From Flaveria trinervia (Eukaryota > Streptophyta > Magnoliopsida > Asterales > Asteraceae): 64,000 nt of DNA. The position numbers were made by a program, and so were the translations under genes. The stretch lies in contig CM046456.1 of NCBI GenBank assembly GCA_025506515.1, positions 12,747,024-12,811,023 on the forward strand, written 5' to 3'. The first letter of the stretch is position 1. The number at the start of each line of letters is the position of its first letter. This document shows, one piece after another, positions 63,200-64,000 of the stretch. Below the pieces are notes generated by a model. That model made no database searches, was not told the origin of the DNA, and worked only from the letters and a program-made list of their open reading frames with translations.

Positions 63200-64000
63200 T
63201 TTTGGAGACCCAAACCTTTTTTTTTGGGCCTGGTCTCATCAACAGATGGTAAACTAACAGGTTTATTGGACACAATAGCTTGAGGTGAAGGAGATGGTGT
63301 AGAAGAGGAATCCTTCGGCTTGGATCTCCTTTTCTGGGGTTTCAACACAGGGCCATCAAGTTGGTTAACTCTTCCCAACAGATGTTGAACCATCATTACC
63401 AGCTGTGTCTGATTCTGGGAGAGAGCTTTCAGCTCTTCAGACACATTGGTATTGGTGTTTGATGATGAGTTCTTGTGTTGCACCATCTTCTTTTGAGCAA
63501 CCTCAGCTATTGCCTGTTGCACTCCTTCCTTTTTAGATTTCTTTTTGGTCATAGGAGTAACAGGATTTGATGCTGCTGGTACAAACTTGGACTCAAACTC
63601 AGTTTTCATTTTAGCCAAATTTTCTTTAATTTTCTCTTTTTGTTTGAGTTTGGATCCCTTTTTGTACCAACAATCATCTGTGAGATGATTGAATAGACCA
63701 CATATTTCACATGGTTTCTTCTTCATCTTCTGTTGATCATCAACTAAAGAAGATGAAACTACTGAAGACTTGCTCTTCAGCAGTTTAGAAGCACTTTTTG
63801 CCTTCTTGTCAACTTCCTTAGTAGGCTTCAAATCCTTCCTACTGACAGTTTTCTTCTCTTCAGTGCTGTCAGTCATTAGGATTTGAACTCCAGATGTTAT
63901 CCCCTGCTCTCCAGTACCCTCAGTACTGCTAGGGATAACACTTGGGTTGATCAACTCATTGATCATGTGAGTGTCAGCAGTTGAACCATCAATATCAGCT
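63196..64000 (-). CDS. Element C gag, C-terminal part with zinc knuckle (partial)
   Basis: The frame is open from 63966, and probably from the window edge, to a TAA at 63196. The first part contains DLKPTKEVDKKAKSASKLLKSK, then the CCHC knuckle CEICGLFNHLTDDC near residue 84, intact in contrast to element A, then basic and Gln/Asn-rich stretches, and ends GLGLQN. 63740-63790 contains the CTACTGAAG/CTTCAGCAG word inside the coding frame. The knuckle should bind the element RNA in the particle. Confidence 0.82.
   Translation of the reverse strand, partial: ADIDGSTADTHMINELINPSVIPSSTEGTGEQGITSGVQILMTDSTEEKKTVSRKDLKPTKEVDKKAKSASKLLKSKSSVVSSSLVDDQQKMKKKPCEICGLFNHLTDDCWYKKGSKLKQKEKIKENLAKMKTEFESKFVPAASNPVTPMTKKKSKKEGVQQAIAEVAQKKMVQHKNSSSNTNTNVSEELKALSQNQTQLVMMVQHLLGRVNQLDGPVLKPQKRRSKPKDSSSTPSPSPQAIVSNKPVSLPSVDETRPKKKGLGLQN

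Larger units (their letters stand above)
54634..64000 (-). mobile_element. Element C: second Sirevirus-type Copia, nested in D, truncated by the window edge
   Basis: Minus-strand element with 3' LTR at 54634-55499, purine tract, envelope-like ORFs with internal purine tract, a repeat-rich spacer, RNase H and RT in one intact frame, integrase, protease and the end of gag. Its 5' LTR lies beyond 64000. The organisation equals that of element A, but protein identity is moderate and the LTRs do not align, so it is a separate family. The pentamer before the LTR is TAGTC (54629-54633); the other copy cannot be seen. Confidence 0.9.

Overview
This window looks like nuclear DNA from a eudicot plant, most likely a member of the Asteraceae. 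The evidence is AT-rich intergenic sequence, intron-bearing genes, dense nested LTR retrotransposons and a Sirevirus-type Copia family whose post-pol ORFs resemble ones I know from composite (daisy-family) annotations. The species cannot be named from the sequence alone. Most of the 64 kb is transposable-element DNA. I can support only one ordinary host gene: a chloroplast ankyrin-repeat protein of the EMB506 type on the minus strand at 33208-35721, with seven coding exons and a 5' UTR intron.

Layout. 1-6860 is a mosaic of broken elements: the envelope-like 3' region of a Sirevirus (+ strand), two Tourist-like MITEs placed end to end, a LINE reverse-transcriptase relic, a Copia 5' fragment with primer-binding site and gag, and a second Sirevirus 3' remnant. 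7600-31814 is a three-level nest. A PIF/Harbinger-type (Plant_tran/ALP1-like) transposase relic is split by a 23-kb Sirevirus (element A, 7840-30826, TSD atatc). That element is in turn split inside its RT by a 10.4-kb Ty3/gypsy chromovirus of Tekay type (14774-25165, TSD atatt). The LTR pairs agree with the nesting order: the inner pair is nearly identical, the outer pair differs at roughly one base in twenty.

31815-43823 holds a GC-rich inverted repeat, a hAT-type MITE, the EMB506 gene, a (TA)n tract, a Pack-MULE-like element carrying a gene fragment, a probable Helitron end, and a LINE 3' end carrying a MITE. 43824-47543 is a nearly complete PIF/Harbinger transposon with both a Myb/SANT-like ORF and a DDE transposase ORF that has an intron. 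50074-64000 holds a Copia element D (minus strand), interrupted at 54633/54634 by a second Sirevirus, element C, which runs off the right edge of the window.

The coding capacity of nearly all elements is broken by nonsense codons and single-base indels. The most unusual signal is that each Sirevirus family carries its own short palindromic word (CTTCGGAAG in A, CTTCAGTAG/CTACTGAAG in C), repeated in the LTR, in the spacer after pol and also inside coding regions. A second signal shared by A and C is a branch-site plus acceptor-like tract placed exactly on the gag stop codon. All assignments here are by reading motifs; no database search was possible.
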